NCBI RefSeq assembly: GCF_007004655.1
Contig: NZ_ML660087.1
Span: 1 to 64,000 of the forward strand
Source of the DNA: Exilibacterium tricleocarpae
GTDB lineage: Bacteria > Pseudomonadota > Gammaproteobacteria > Pseudomonadales > Cellvibrionaceae
Length of the DNA stretch: 64,000 nucleotides
Reading direction: 5' to 3'
In this document: one piece after another, positions 36,475 through 45,278 of the stretch
Position numbering within the stretch: position 1 is the stretch's first letter
How the letters are laid out: each line of letters begins with the position of its first letter
Position numbers and translations under genes: made by a program
Notes under the pieces: model-generated
The model's database searches: none
What the model saw: only the letters and a program-made list of their open reading frames with translations
Told to the model about the DNA's origin: nothing

Positions 36475-38118
36475 ATGAATCAGGCTTCCAGCTCACCGGC
36501 GCCCAGCCCGACTGTATCGGCCTGGGCGCCTTTTGGCCACGCTGCCTTCGCCCTGTTGTGGACAGCGACGCTGGTTTCCAATATCGGCACATGGATGCAT
36601 GACGTTGGTGCCGGTTGGCTTATGACCACGCTTGACCCTTCACCGGCAACTGTGTCTCTGGTGCAAACCGCCACCACGCTGCCTGTGTTTCTGTTCGCAT
36701 TGCTGGCCGGCACGCTGGCCGACCGGTTTGACAAACGCACCTTGCTAATCACGATCAATATCTTGCTGCTACTGGTAGCGGTCGGGCTGGCGACGCTGGT
36801 AGCGCTGCAACGCATGAGCCCAGGTCTGTTGATCGCTTTTACCTTTCTGATCGGCACCGGAGCGGCATTTCTCGGCCCCGCCTGGCAGTCCGTGGTGCCG
36901 GAACTGGTGCCGCGCAGGCACCTGACACCGGCAATTGCGCTCAATTCCATGGGCATCAATATCAGCCGCGCCATTGGCCCGGCACTGGCGGGCTTTCTGA
37001 TTACCGGCATCGGCCTGTCTGCGCCTTTTGTGCTGAATGCCGCCAGCCATGTGGTGATTATCCTGGCGCTTTTCATTTGGCGGCCAGCACCCGCCACAGC
37101 GCGCACTCTGCCGCCGGAACCGATGATAGCGGCCATGCTCACAGGTCTTCGACACGCGGCCCACAATGCGCCACTGAAATCGACGCTGGTGCGAGCACTG
37201 GCTTTCTTCCTGTTTGCCAGTGCGTACTGGTCACTGCTGCCTTTGGTGGCGCGCGGACTGCCGGGCGGGGGCGCTGAGCTCTACGGCATATTACTGGGTG
37301 CTGTCGGAACGGGCGCGGTGGCGGGCGCGCTTTTACTGCCCGGTGTCAAGTCGACGTTTAATTCTCATCAACTCGCAGCTCTCGGCACAGCCGTAACGGC
37401 GTTTGCCATGGCGGTGCTGGCCACGGTCACTCTGCCTATAGCCGCGGCCGGCGCAGCGCTGCTGGGTGGTTTCGGCTGGATTATCGTGCTGACCAGCTTG
37501 AATGTCTCAGCGCAGACGGCGCTGCCGAATTGGGTTCGCGCGCGGGGCCTGGCGATATACCTGATGGTGTTTTTCGGCGCCATGGCTGCCGGTTCGGCGC
37601 TCTGGGGCCAGGTGGCGAATCTCACTTCGGTGCCCGCAGCATTGCTGGCCGCCGCGATCGGCGCGCTGGCGGCAATTGCTGTGACGTGGCGTGTGCGTCT
37701 GGGCCAGGCCGAAGAGTTTGATCTCTCGCCGTCGGCTCACTGGCCGGCGCCGGTGGTCGATACCGCTGTGGATGCGGTGCCTGATCGCGGTCCGGTGATG
37801 GTGACCATTACCTATATGATTGATCCTGCCACCCAGGCCGACTTTCTCCAAACCATTTACCAACTGGGCGAGGGTCGTTATCGGGACGGCGCCTACCAAT
37901 GGGGCGTGTACCAGGACGCGGGGTCGCCGCAGCGTTGGATAGAGTGGTTTTTAGTGCCGAGTTGGGCTGAGCATCTGCGCCAGCATGAGCGCGTGTCTCA
38001 TCACGACAAAGATATTCAAGAGGTTATAAAACAATTTCATATTACCGATGATACCCCAAACGTGGAGCATTGGTTGGCACCCGTCCCAGCGTCATCAGAT
38101 CCAAAATCTGAAAACTGA
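36475..38118 (+). CDS. MFS transporter with C-terminal monooxygenase-like domain (EntS-type)
   Basis: 547 residues. The first 410 hold 12 hydrophobic segments with the MFS loop motif GTLADRFDKRTLL after helix 2, as in the MFS_3/enterobactin exporter group. A soluble C-terminal domain of about 110 residues (from VMVTITYMIDPATQADFL to VEHWLAP, with WIEWFLVPSWAEHLRQHERV) resembles the antibiotic biosynthesis monooxygenase fold, a known fusion in this group. The protein probably exports the substrate or product of the neighbouring hydrolases across the inner membrane. Follows dps after a tandem repeat. Confidence 0.9.
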   Translation: MNQASSSPAPSPTVSAWAPFGHAAFALLWTATLVSNIGTWMHDVGAGWLMTTLDPSPATVSLVQTATTLPVFLFALLAGTLADRFDKRTLLITINILLLLVAVGLATLVALQRMSPGLLIAFTFLIGTGAAFLGPAWQSVVPELVPRRHLTPAIALNSMGINISRAIGPALAGFLITGIGLSAPFVLNAASHVVIILALFIWRPAPATARTLPPEPMIAAMLTGLRHAAHNAPLKSTLVRALAFFLFASAYWSLLPLVARGLPGGGAELYGILLGAVGTGAVAGALLLPGVKSTFNSHQLAALGTAVTAFAMAVLATVTLPIAAAGAALLGGFGWIIVLTSLNVSAQTALPNWVRARGLAIYLMVFFGAMAAGSALWGQVANLTSVPAALLAAAIGALAAIAVTWRVRLGQAEEFDLSPSAHWPAPVVDTAVDAVPDRGPVMVTITYMIDPATQADFLQTIYQLGEGRYRDGAYQWGVYQDAGSPQRWIEWFLVPSWAEHLRQHERVSHHDKDIQEVIKQFHITDDTPNVEHWLAPVPASSDPKSEN

Positions 38119-38130
38119 GGAGATTGCACG

Positions 38131-38358
38131 ATGAACACCAAGACCCTTCTGGGCTTCGCACTGGCTTTTCTTATCGGCATTGTCTGCCGCCTCGCGGCGA
38201 TACCGCTGCCGGCGCCACCGGTGCTGATAGGGGCACTGTTGGTGGTGGCCATGACCCTGGGTTATGGGGTGATCGATCGCCTGGCGGTTCACCGGGCAAA
38301 TGTTCAGCGTGCCCATTGCGGCGGTCCTACCGGTGAAACCAGAGGAAAGTCATCGTGA
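38131..38358 (+). CDS. XapX-domain small membrane protein (first copy)
   Basis: 75 residues. Two hydrophobic segments (LLGFALAFLIGIVCRLA and VLIGALLVVAMTLGYGVID) separated by the proline hinge AIPLPAPP, which defines the XapX family (DUF1427-like). The C-terminal 25 residues are polar. GAGGAG lies upstream of the ATG. The family was named from its place in a xanthosine operon of other bacteria; its function is unknown. The stop overlaps the next start by one base. Confidence 0.8.
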   Translation: MNTKTLLGFALAFLIGIVCRLAAIPLPAPPVLIGALLVVAMTLGYGVIDRLAVHRANVQRAHCGGPTGETRGKSS

Positions 38359-38516
38359 TGGCGGGGCTGGGCATCGCCCTGGGCCTGGCGATCGGCGCGG
38401 CCTGCCGGTGGTGGGACCTGCCACTGCCGGCGCCGCCCAGACTCACGGGAGCCCTGCTAGTGGTGTGTATGACGCTGGGTTTTATCGTCACCGACACGCT
38501 GCTGGCGCATATTTAG
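38358..38516 (+). CDS. XapX-domain small membrane protein (second copy)
   Basis: 52 residues, starting in the TGATG shared with the previous stop, and too short for usual gene calling. It reads MAGLGIALGLAIGAACRWWD, then LPLPAPPRLTGALLVVCMTLG and a short tail. The same two hydrophobic segments and the PLPAPP hinge as the preceding gene show that the two are tandem homologues. Two XapX proteins side by side could form a hetero-oligomer in the membrane; inferred. Last gene of the 31.4-38.5 kb block. Confidence 0.82.
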   Translation: MAGLGIALGLAIGAACRWWDLPLPAPPRLTGALLVVCMTLGFIVTDTLLAHI

Positions 38517-38636
38517 GCTGCCGGTGCGACCGGGCGTGCGTCCGGGCACTGATCCAATAACAGGGTTATTGCGTAGTGGTAATCAGCGGGTGCGCTGTTT
38601 ACGCCTTTTCCCTAATCTTTTTATGCCTATTTAAAC

Positions 38637-39536
38637 GTGAGCGGAAAAAAAAGCGGCTTGGATGATTACCTCGCCTTCTATCGACGCGTGTACGGGGTTT
38701 ATCTGCGCGAGGCACGCCTGTTAGAAGGAAAAGACACTATCGGCATGTTTCTCACTCAGCAACCGGAAGGTTGTTTTCCGGACGAGGCGACCTCAACCTA
38801 CAATTTACAGCTCAATATTGGCAGTCCCGTGCTGGCCAGTGCAGACCTCGGTGTCGGCAAACGCGAAATGCCTATGCCGCGGGGAGGGTTTGTTATCGTG
38901 CCGCCCGAGACCAAAGCCGACTATGATGTGTATCTTGATCATCGAATCATGGGGCTTGGGATTCCGACAAGTTATTTCGATAACGCTGCCACCGACCTCG
39001 GCCTGTCTGGCCCGTCAATTGAGTCACTGTTGAGTGATGCGCACACAGATGCCATTGTCAAACAAGTCGTCAAGGAGTGCTGGGCGGAAGCCAACCGCCG
39101 GCTCCTGCGCGGCTCGCTTTTTATCGATGCCAATCTGATGATATTGACATCACGCATCTTGTCCCTCGCCGCCGGTCGTCGAAGTCGGGCCAAGACCGTC
39201 AAACCCGCTCTCCTATCCGACCGACACTACGATCTCATATGCCAGTATGTCGATAGCAATATCGAAACCAATCTGCGTATGAAATCACTCGCCAGGCTGG
39301 TCGATATGAGCGAACACAGCTTTTCGCGAGCCTTCAAAGCGCGCACCGGGCGTTCTCCCTACCAGTGGGTCATCGACCGGCGTCTGACTCGCGCCGAGAT
39401 GCTGCTGAGAAAATCGAAAATGTCGCTGGCGGAAATTGCTTTTGCAGCCGGGTTTTCCAGCCAGGCGCATATGACTACGTTGTTTTCGCAACGCATGGGG
39501 ACCACACCCGCTGAATTTAGACTAGTGCTGTCCTAG
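38637..39536 (+). CDS. AraC-family transcriptional regulator
   Basis: 299 residues from a GTG start. The N-terminal sensor part (1-190) has no recognised motif. The C-terminal DNA-binding part contains LRMKSLARLVDMSEHSFSRAF and LAEIAFAAGFSSQAHMTTLF, the two helix-turn-helix units, ending GTTPAEFR. It is similar in style to its convergent neighbour, and their 3' ends overlap by 4 bases. It follows the catabolic block and may be cotranscribed at low level or separately controlled. Confidence 0.88.
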   Translation: MSGKKSGLDDYLAFYRRVYGVYLREARLLEGKDTIGMFLTQQPEGCFPDEATSTYNLQLNIGSPVLASADLGVGKREMPMPRGGFVIVPPETKADYDVYLDHRIMGLGIPTSYFDNAATDLGLSGPSIESLLSDAHTDAIVKQVVKECWAEANRRLLRGSLFIDANLMILTSRILSLAAGRRSRAKTVKPALLSDRHYDLICQYVDSNIETNLRMKSLARLVDMSEHSFSRAFKARTGRSPYQWVIDRRLTRAEMLLRKSKMSLAEIAFAAGFSSQAHMTTLFSQRMGTTPAEFRLVLS

Positions 39537-40438
39537 CCCGCTTTTGACCCCAGGTGTTTGCGGTACTCGCCGGGGGTGATGCCAAACTGGCGCGCAAACA
39601 TGGCAGTCATATGCGCCTGGCTGGAGAAACCCGCTTCCAAAGCCGCATCTGCCAGGGTCATTTGTGTGTCCTCAAGCAAGTCCTGAACGCGCAGCACGCG
39701 CCGTTGAAGTATATAGCGTTGTGGCGACAGTCCGAGCGTTGCCTTGAAGGCGCGGGTAAAGCGGGCCGGGGGCATGGACACCGATCGCGCCAGGTCACTC
39801 ACCAGGATGCATTGGTCCAACTGATCTTCGATCCTCATCAAAACAGTGTGGAGATTGCCATTAGTCAGCCCGCTACTCGACATAATCTGCGGGCCGGTAT
39901 TTTGGAGATACCACAGGATTCTTGCGATTAACAACTCCGCCAGCATTTCCACATAAGGTTCATGTGGACATTGCGGAAAAGTCAAATGCCGCTCAATGGA
40001 ATGGATCAGCGGAGGGATATCCGGATGAAGAATGGTGTCTATGGGTCCGCTTATGTTCAGATCACCGGATACGCAGCGCGCCCTCACGCTTGAAAACCAG
40101 CTCGATTCCACCTCGATCAGTAGCAGCTCTTCGCATCGGGCATAATCGAAATCGAACTTCAATCCCGATTGCAACAGGCACACGGTGTAAGGGCAGACCC
40201 GCAATATAAAAGTATCAGCCGGTATTGCCGAAACGGAAACCCGCAAGGGCCGGGTCGGAATGACCAATAACTCATGATCGACTTCGACGGTGTGCAGCAA
40301 TTCCTCGCCGCGACCGCGAATGACAGATACACAGGCCGTATCGACACGATCAAAACCGGACGGGTAGTTCAACCGCGAGCGTAAGCGATACGGTTTAGTG
40401 TCATCCGGATGGGCGATCGGCTCGATGATTTTGGTCAT
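39533..40438 (-). CDS. AraC-family transcriptional regulator
   Basis: 301 residues, ATG at 40438. It has an N-terminal cupin-like sensor part (LRVSVSAIPADTFILRVCPYT) and a C-terminal pair of helix-turn-helix units: ILVSDLARSVSMPPARFTRAFK and LADAALEAGFSSQAHMTAMFAR, ending GITPGEYRK. Its start faces a glutathione transferase gene over 239 bases, so it may control that gene as well as itself. Third AraC-type gene within 10.3 kb. Confidence 0.88.
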   Translation of the reverse strand: MTKIIEPIAHPDDTKPYRLRSRLNYPSGFDRVDTACVSVIRGRGEELLHTVEVDHELLVIPTRPLRVSVSAIPADTFILRVCPYTVCLLQSGLKFDFDYARCEELLLIEVESSWFSSVRARCVSGDLNISGPIDTILHPDIPPLIHSIERHLTFPQCPHEPYVEMLAELLIARILWYLQNTGPQIMSSSGLTNGNLHTVLMRIEDQLDQCILVSDLARSVSMPPARFTRAFKATLGLSPQRYILQRRVLRVQDLLEDTQMTLADAALEAGFSSQAHMTAMFARQFGITPGEYRKHLGSKAG

Positions 40439-40677
40439 GGGACAGCATCGCAGTTGCCTTGGGTGTTGCCCATCGTCGTCGTTTCATGGATGGAGGTCTT
40501 TCATATGCCCGGAAGCAGAGTAATTCTTGAGCCGATAGATAAGCTAAGTTATTGATTTTTATAAATATCGACTTTCTGCCAGACGCTGGAATCTGAAACG
40601 TGCAGAGATTTGAAAGAGCTTTTTGACATCATCGAATAACCTTAGTAACAGTGATAATTTTGTTTTGGGAGAAACCT

Positions 40678-41304
40678 GTGCTGACACTTTACTCGATGTC
40701 AGAAACCAGTGCCCTGGCTGTGCATATTGCCCTGGAGTGGGCTGAATTCAGCTACCAGGTCAAGGTACTTGCCGGCGGCGATAACAACCGCCTGGAGTAT
40801 CTGCAGGTGAGCCCACTCGGAAAAGTACCGGCGGCGATATTTGACGATGGCAAGGTCCTGACAGAGACCACCGCACTATTGACTTATGTTGACGCGCAAA
40901 GACCGGAGTACTTTCCTTTGCCTGCGAGAGACAATTTTGGCAGAGCCAAACTGTTGGAAACACTGTCATTCTATGCTACGGAGCTGCATGGTGCCTTCGC
41001 CCCGTACTTTTGGCCCGCCCGTTTTCATCCGGACCAGGACGAGCATGCGGTATTGCAAGCCGTCGGCTGTGAGCGACTGCTGCGTCTTTTCGATCTCACC
41101 GATGATCATTTTACCGGTCCCTATGTCTTTGGTCCTTGTCGTAGTGTTGCCGATCCCTATCTGTATGTGCTAACGCGCTGGCTGTCGAGAACCTCGCTTG
41201 GGCTGGATAATTTTCCACTACTGTCAGCCTTTAAGGCCAATATGGATATGGACGAGGGCGTCAGGCGGGTTTTGAGTGCCTATAAGCGTCAACGCCCGGA
41301 TTAA
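40678..41304 (+). CDS. Glutathione S-transferase family protein
   Basis: 208 residues from the GTG at 40678 (GGGAG upstream), giving the usual start LTLYSMSETSALAVHIAL. A GTG at 40651 is possible. N-terminal thioredoxin-like domain with the glutathione-contact motifs LGKVPAAIFDDG and LTETTALLTYV, then a helical C-terminal domain (LETLSFYATELHGAFAPYFWPARFHPD ... LFDL). The usual active-site region SMSETS has Ser in the place of the catalytic Cys/Ser/Tyr. It detoxifies electrophiles or helps a catabolic step. A decayed partial copy is present at 44480-44660. Confidence 0.88.
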   Translation: MLTLYSMSETSALAVHIALEWAEFSYQVKVLAGGDNNRLEYLQVSPLGKVPAAIFDDGKVLTETTALLTYVDAQRPEYFPLPARDNFGRAKLLETLSFYATELHGAFAPYFWPARFHPDQDEHAVLQAVGCERLLRLFDLTDDHFTGPYVFGPCRSVADPYLYVLTRWLSRTSLGLDNFPLLSAFKANMDMDEGVRRVLSAYKRQRPD

Positions 41305-41369
41305 GGGTTAACTGTCGTAACCGCAGAAATTCGAACATCACGATTCTCAATTGGCGGGTAAGCTCTCTG

Positions 41370-42134
41370 TCACACCATACTGATGCCGGTTAGTTTCAGC
41401 ATAAGCTTCTCTCGGTAAACCTTGCTCAGTGGTACATTGTCGCCGCTGTGCAGGACAATGCTGTATTTGTTATGATCCGAGACCTTAATCTCTTTTATTT
41501 CGCCCAGGCGGACAATTGCAGTGCGGTGAACTTTACAAAAGATCGAGTTGTCGATGTGTTTTTCAATAAATGCCAGTGTTGTACGATGGAGATGCATGCC
41601 TTCCCGGTGATGTACCTCGACGTAATTGCCTGAAGAGCGCAGCCAGCGAATATCATCAACCGCAATGACTCTTACGGACCCCGTTGTCTTGATAATCAGT
41701 CGAGTGATGTAGGGTGAGTGTGTTAACTGCTTTAGCTGCTCGGCGGCCAAATACGGACTAATCAGAGACAGATTGGTTTTTGCCCGCTCTACCGCCTGCG
41801 CGAAGCGTGGAGAATCAAAGGGTTTGAGAAGGTAGTCGATGGCATGAAGATCAAATGCCTGAACCGCATACTTGTCATAAGCGGTGACAAAAATGATAGC
41901 CGTATGCTGGTGTGTTGCCAGAATGCGGGAGGCTAACTCAATACCATTAACTGTTGGCATTTCGATATCAAGAAACAGGATATCTGGCATTAAGATCGCC
42001 AGTGTCTCCGAGGGTATGTCGCCATTGGAAAACTCGCCGACAACGGATATCTCGGGGAACGCCCCGAGCGCGTCGCTAATATTTAGTCTTGCCAGAGGTT
42101 CATCGTCAATAATAACGGCACGCAATTTAGTCAT
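41370..42134 (-). CDS. LytTR-type response regulator
   Basis: 254 residues. Receiver domain with acidic pocket (VIIDDEP), phospho-acceptor Asp56 in ILFLDIEMP and Lys in LLKPFDSP (about residue 106). The C-terminal LytTR DNA-binding domain (about 150-250) is recognised by VDDIRWLRSSGNYVEVH, the LH(R)TTLAFIEKHI stretch, CKVHRTAIVRLGEIKEI and the final VPLSKVYREKL. Its start overlaps the sensor kinase gene by 8 bases, so the pair form one operon. Confidence 0.92.
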   Translation of the reverse strand: MTKLRAVIIDDEPLARLNISDALGAFPEISVVGEFSNGDIPSETLAILMPDILFLDIEMPTVNGIELASRILATHQHTAIIFVTAYDKYAVQAFDLHAIDYLLKPFDSPRFAQAVERAKTNLSLISPYLAAEQLKQLTHSPYITRLIIKTTGSVRVIAVDDIRWLRSSGNYVEVHHREGMHLHRTTLAFIEKHIDNSIFCKVHRTAIVRLGEIKEIKVSDHNKYSIVLHSGDNVPLSKVYREKLMLKLTGISMV

Positions 42135-43245
42135 TGTTACCTCGCATAGGAAGTCGTAAGGTCACCTCATGGCATTGAGCGGTATGGCGTTGTGTCAAGC
42201 TGGCGTATTCACCGTAAAGTACAGTCAGGCGTTCTTTGAGATTGTTAAGGCCTGACCCCAATCCTTTTTTCGACCCGCCTCCGATTGTGGGTGTATTGAT
42301 CACATTGATGTTAACGTGTAAAGCATCTGCAGCTCTAATGTCCACGTGGATGCGGGCGAAGTCTGCGTCGAGACTGACGCTGTGGAGAAAGGCATTCTCC
42401 ACCAGTAGTTGTATGGCGAAAGGGGGGGTAGGTATGCTCAAAGCAAAGCTCGGGGCAGTGATGTCGAATTCAAAGCGATCGATGAAGCGCAGCGCTTGCA
42501 GGGCGACATAGTTTCTCACAAAAGCGATTTCCTCCTGTAACGTAATGGTGGTTCGGCTGTTTGCTTCGACAGCGAAGCGCAGCAAATCTCCCAGGCTCGC
42601 TATCGCGGTGACTACAGCTTCTCTATTGTCCATGCGTGCCAACGCACTGATTGAACCCAGCGAATTGAAAAGAAAATGAGGGCTCAATTGTGATTGCAGG
42701 GCCCGTACCTGCAGGTTGGAGAGATAAGACTGTTGCTCGGCTGCTCTTTTTTCCGCCTTTAGCTTTTCGATTAGTATTCTTTTGGAGTAGTGATATAGAG
42801 ATGCCGCCAGGCAAAACCCACACATTAAGATGTATATGGTTGTGTAGAAAAATATCATCTGGTAGCTCAAAGTGGCCAGGACGTTTGCCATGCTTTCATG
42901 TTCCCTGATGCCCAGCCAGTAGGCGATGGTGGCGTCGATATAAAAGAAAGCAGGCAACCACAAAACTAAACCGACAATAAAGGTCATGGTCAGGTAATGC
43001 AGTTTCTTCTTGAGTAACAACCATTCGCTCAGGCTATAGACGAAATAACAGATAATCGACCAACTGGCATAGGTTGGGAGATAGTGCAGCAAATCCGTGA
43101 GTAATGGTGCAGCGTTAGAAGCGGCGGCTCGTATGTAATCAAAACGAACAAACATTAAGTGCAGGGCGCCGAAACCAACCCAAAGCCCAAACATTATGGC
43201 GAGACGTTTTACGTTAAGAGACAACATGGCGGCTGATAGTAGCAT
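42127..43245 (-). CDS. LytS-type membrane sensor histidine kinase
   Basis: 372 residues. Four or so transmembrane helices (about 14-34, 52-72, 84-104 and 126-152), a coiled-coil linker (KLKAEKRAAEQQSYLSNLQV), then the His kinase box SQLSPHFLFNSL with the phosphorylated His190. The ATP-binding part has LLVENAFLHSV (N box) and GSGLNNLKERLTVLYG (G box). This is the layout of the LytS/YehU group, which has no large outer sensor and detects signals in or near the membrane. The target is unknown; the divergent NHL-propeller gene is one candidate. Confidence 0.92.
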   Translation of the reverse strand: MLLSAAMLSLNVKRLAIMFGLWVGFGALHLMFVRFDYIRAAASNAAPLLTDLLHYLPTYASWSIICYFVYSLSEWLLLKKKLHYLTMTFIVGLVLWLPAFFYIDATIAYWLGIREHESMANVLATLSYQMIFFYTTIYILMCGFCLAASLYHYSKRILIEKLKAEKRAAEQQSYLSNLQVRALQSQLSPHFLFNSLGSISALARMDNREAVVTAIASLGDLLRFAVEANSRTTITLQEEIAFVRNYVALQALRFIDRFEFDITAPSFALSIPTPPFAIQLLVENAFLHSVSLDADFARIHVDIRAADALHVNINVINTPTIGGGSKKGLGSGLNNLKERLTVLYGEYASLTQRHTAQCHEVTLRLPMRGNND

Positions 43246-43540
43246 AATAATTGTGGTGCTAGCGATTACTTCCTATCCTGCTTAACCTATATAAACTTTG
43301 CCGTTTACAGATGTTGAGATCCACCCCTGGCAGACTGGTGACACGGTTGGCTTCATCTAATGTCTCGAGGGTGTTGTCATTAGCCCTCTGGTAGAGCTGT
43401 TTCCCGAAGCTGCGGCATTTCGTCCCTGAATCCCGGTGTTTTATCCCACCAATATCCGGTTTTAACACAAAGTGCTTGAGCAGGCGTTTGTGTTCAAAGG
43501 AAGCTTAGTGCCCTCTCATCGTGTTTAGGTCGAGGTTGTC

Positions 43541-44392
43541 ATGTTTATACCAAAGTCTTTTGCTGCCGCTATATGCTTTTTATTCACTGCGGCGACTTGT
43601 GCAGGTGCAAAAAATGATCTGCCGCTTGCTGTACTAACTTTTGATGGAATTCACGCTGTCGATGACGGCACAATATACGCTGCAGCCGGATTCGGCGGCT
43701 CCCGTATTTACAGAATTTCCGATAGTGGCGTGGTTACCACTTTTGCGGATGGTTTTCAGGGACCAATAGATATCACTCAAACCGCAGACGGCAGTCTTTA
43801 TGTCACTAACTACTCTGCCGCGAAAGTCAGTAAAATATCACCCGCCGGTGAGGTGTCTGATTTTGCGACAGTACTCGAAGGGCCGTCCGGCATTACATCC
43901 GATACCGAAGGTAATCTTTATGTCGCGCATTTTGGTGTTGGTGGCAGTGGCGGGGACACTATTCTAAAAATTGACTCAAAGGGAAATACCCTGGTGTTTT
44001 CTGCCGGCGTCTATTTGAATGCGCCAGTGGGTATTACCATTGATGGAGATAAAAATTTGTACGTGGCAAACACTTCTGATGGTGCTGTCGTAAAGATTGA
44101 TCAACATGGAAATCAGCTCTTGATTACCGCTTTGCCCGCGGCGTCTGGTTTCGCCATCGGGCATCTTGAATACAGCAAGAACAGAATTTACGCAACCAAT
44201 ATTGGTGAAGGCACTCTTCACATGATTCGTCCCAGTGGTAATTCGCGCATTCTCAAAGCCAGCCGGCGTGTACAATCGCCGAATGGCATCACCTATAACG
44301 CTGTTAGCGGCAATATTATGGTGGCTGAGGCATTTGGCCCGGTCTCAAAGTTGGTGGGAGTCAGAGTTCAATCGAGAGCGAGGGATTGGTAA
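43541..44392 (+). CDS. Exported NHL/SMP-30-type beta-propeller protein
   Basis: 283 residues. Signal peptide (FIPKSFAAAICFLFTAATCAGA), then about six propeller blades, each with a strand like GSLYVTNYSAAKVSKI, GNLYVAHFG, KNLYVANTSDGAVVKID and NRIYATNIGEGTLHMI. The repeats match NHL/SMP-30/Vgb-like propellers. No lactonase metal residues can be assigned with confidence, so it may bind rather than cleave. The coding sequence is AT-richer than the average and is divergent from the two-component genes. Confidence 0.8.
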   Translation: MFIPKSFAAAICFLFTAATCAGAKNDLPLAVLTFDGIHAVDDGTIYAAAGFGGSRIYRISDSGVVTTFADGFQGPIDITQTADGSLYVTNYSAAKVSKISPAGEVSDFATVLEGPSGITSDTEGNLYVAHFGVGGSGGDTILKIDSKGNTLVFSAGVYLNAPVGITIDGDKNLYVANTSDGAVVKIDQHGNQLLITALPAASGFAIGHLEYSKNRIYATNIGEGTLHMIRPSGNSRILKASRRVQSPNGITYNAVSGNIMVAEAFGPVSKLVGVRVQSRARDW

Positions 44393-44479
44393 TTGAATTA
44401 TGGTGTACCCAGCGGAACACCACGCTGCGGGTTCGGTCGTGTTAAGACCATCGGACACAGCGTGCTCTCATTCTTTGTG

Positions 44480-44660
44480 CTTTGGGGCCGCTCGCTTTCA
44501 CCTGAACCAGGACGAGTATACGGCGTTACAGGCCGTCAGCTGTGAATGCCTGCTGCGTCTTTTCGACCGGCCCCGATGTCTTTAAGGGCTCGGTCTTTAA
44601 GGGCTCGATCAGCTCCGACAAGGCACGCCTTTTAACAGTCTATGCTGATGTTCATGGCAA
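44480..44660 (+). pseudogene. Truncated, decayed copy of the glutathione transferase gene
   Basis: Bases 44483-44570 match the intact GST gene around 41020-41110; the peptide ARFHLNQDEYTALQAVSCEC followed by LLRLFDR corresponds to ARFHPDQDEHAVLQAVGCER and LLRLFDL of the intact enzyme. The segment coding for the following helices is deleted, and a short 15-bp tandem repeat (tctttaagggctcg) sits there. A weak match to the C-terminal LLSAFKAN region follows as LLTVYADV. There is no start codon for a complete protein. Confidence 0.8.
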
Positions 44661-44668
44661 TGAATCGG

Positions 44669-45157
44669 TTAATGGGAATGCCCGCAACCACCGGCGCTGT
44701 GCACATGGCCGTGTTGTAGTTCTTCCTCAGTGGCCTCGCGGATATCGGTCACCTCCACGGCAAAATTGAGCCGCACGCCGGCCAGCGGGTGATTGCCGTC
44801 AACGGTGACGTTGTCGCCGTCGACCTCGACCACTTCAACCGTCTGCCGGCCGTGTTGCGTTTCGGCGTGAAACGCCATACCCACTTCGATATTGTCAGTG
44901 CCGCCGAACATGGTGCGCGGCACCGCCTGAATCAACTGCGGGTCTTTTTCGCCGTAGCCTTCCGCGGGTTCCACCACCACATCCAGCTTGTCGCCGACTG
45001 CTTTGCCCTCCAGTTCTTTTTCCAGGCCAGGCACCAGGTTTTGTGCGCCGTGGAGGTAGGCGAGCGGTTCCTGGTCTTTGGAGGTGTCCAGCACCTCACC
45101 GGCATCATTGGTTAAGGTGTAGTGGATGCTGGCCACTTTTTTTGCACTGATATTCAT
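44669..45157 (-). CDS. slyD: FKBP-type peptidyl-prolyl isomerase SlyD
   Basis: 162 residues. FKBP domain start IHYTLTNDAGEVLDTS, then LAYLHGAQNLVPGLEKELEGK and VVEPAEGYGEKDP, with the inserted chaperone flap (about 70-125), and VDGNHPLAGVRLNFAVEV closing the FKBP fold. The tail ends HGHVHSAGGCGHSH, the metal-binding histidine-rich end that supplies nickel to hydrogenase-type enzymes in other bacteria. It helps fold proteins in the cytoplasm. The 3' end is duplicated at 29971-30028. Confidence 0.94.
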   Translation of the reverse strand: MNISAKKVASIHYTLTNDAGEVLDTSKDQEPLAYLHGAQNLVPGLEKELEGKAVGDKLDVVVEPAEGYGEKDPQLIQAVPRTMFGGTDNIEVGMAFHAETQHGRQTVEVVEVDGDNVTVDGNHPLAGVRLNFAVEVTDIREATEEELQHGHVHSAGGCGHSH

Positions 45158-45278
45158 GGGTATTTTCCCGGGTTGAGTGAACTGTTAGGCCTGTGTGTGG
45201 CCGAGCGTTTTTGTTTTTATGCAGGCGTTGGGAGGTCTGCGTCTGTAGTTGATGTAGTTGATGCAGTCGTTAAAGGCA

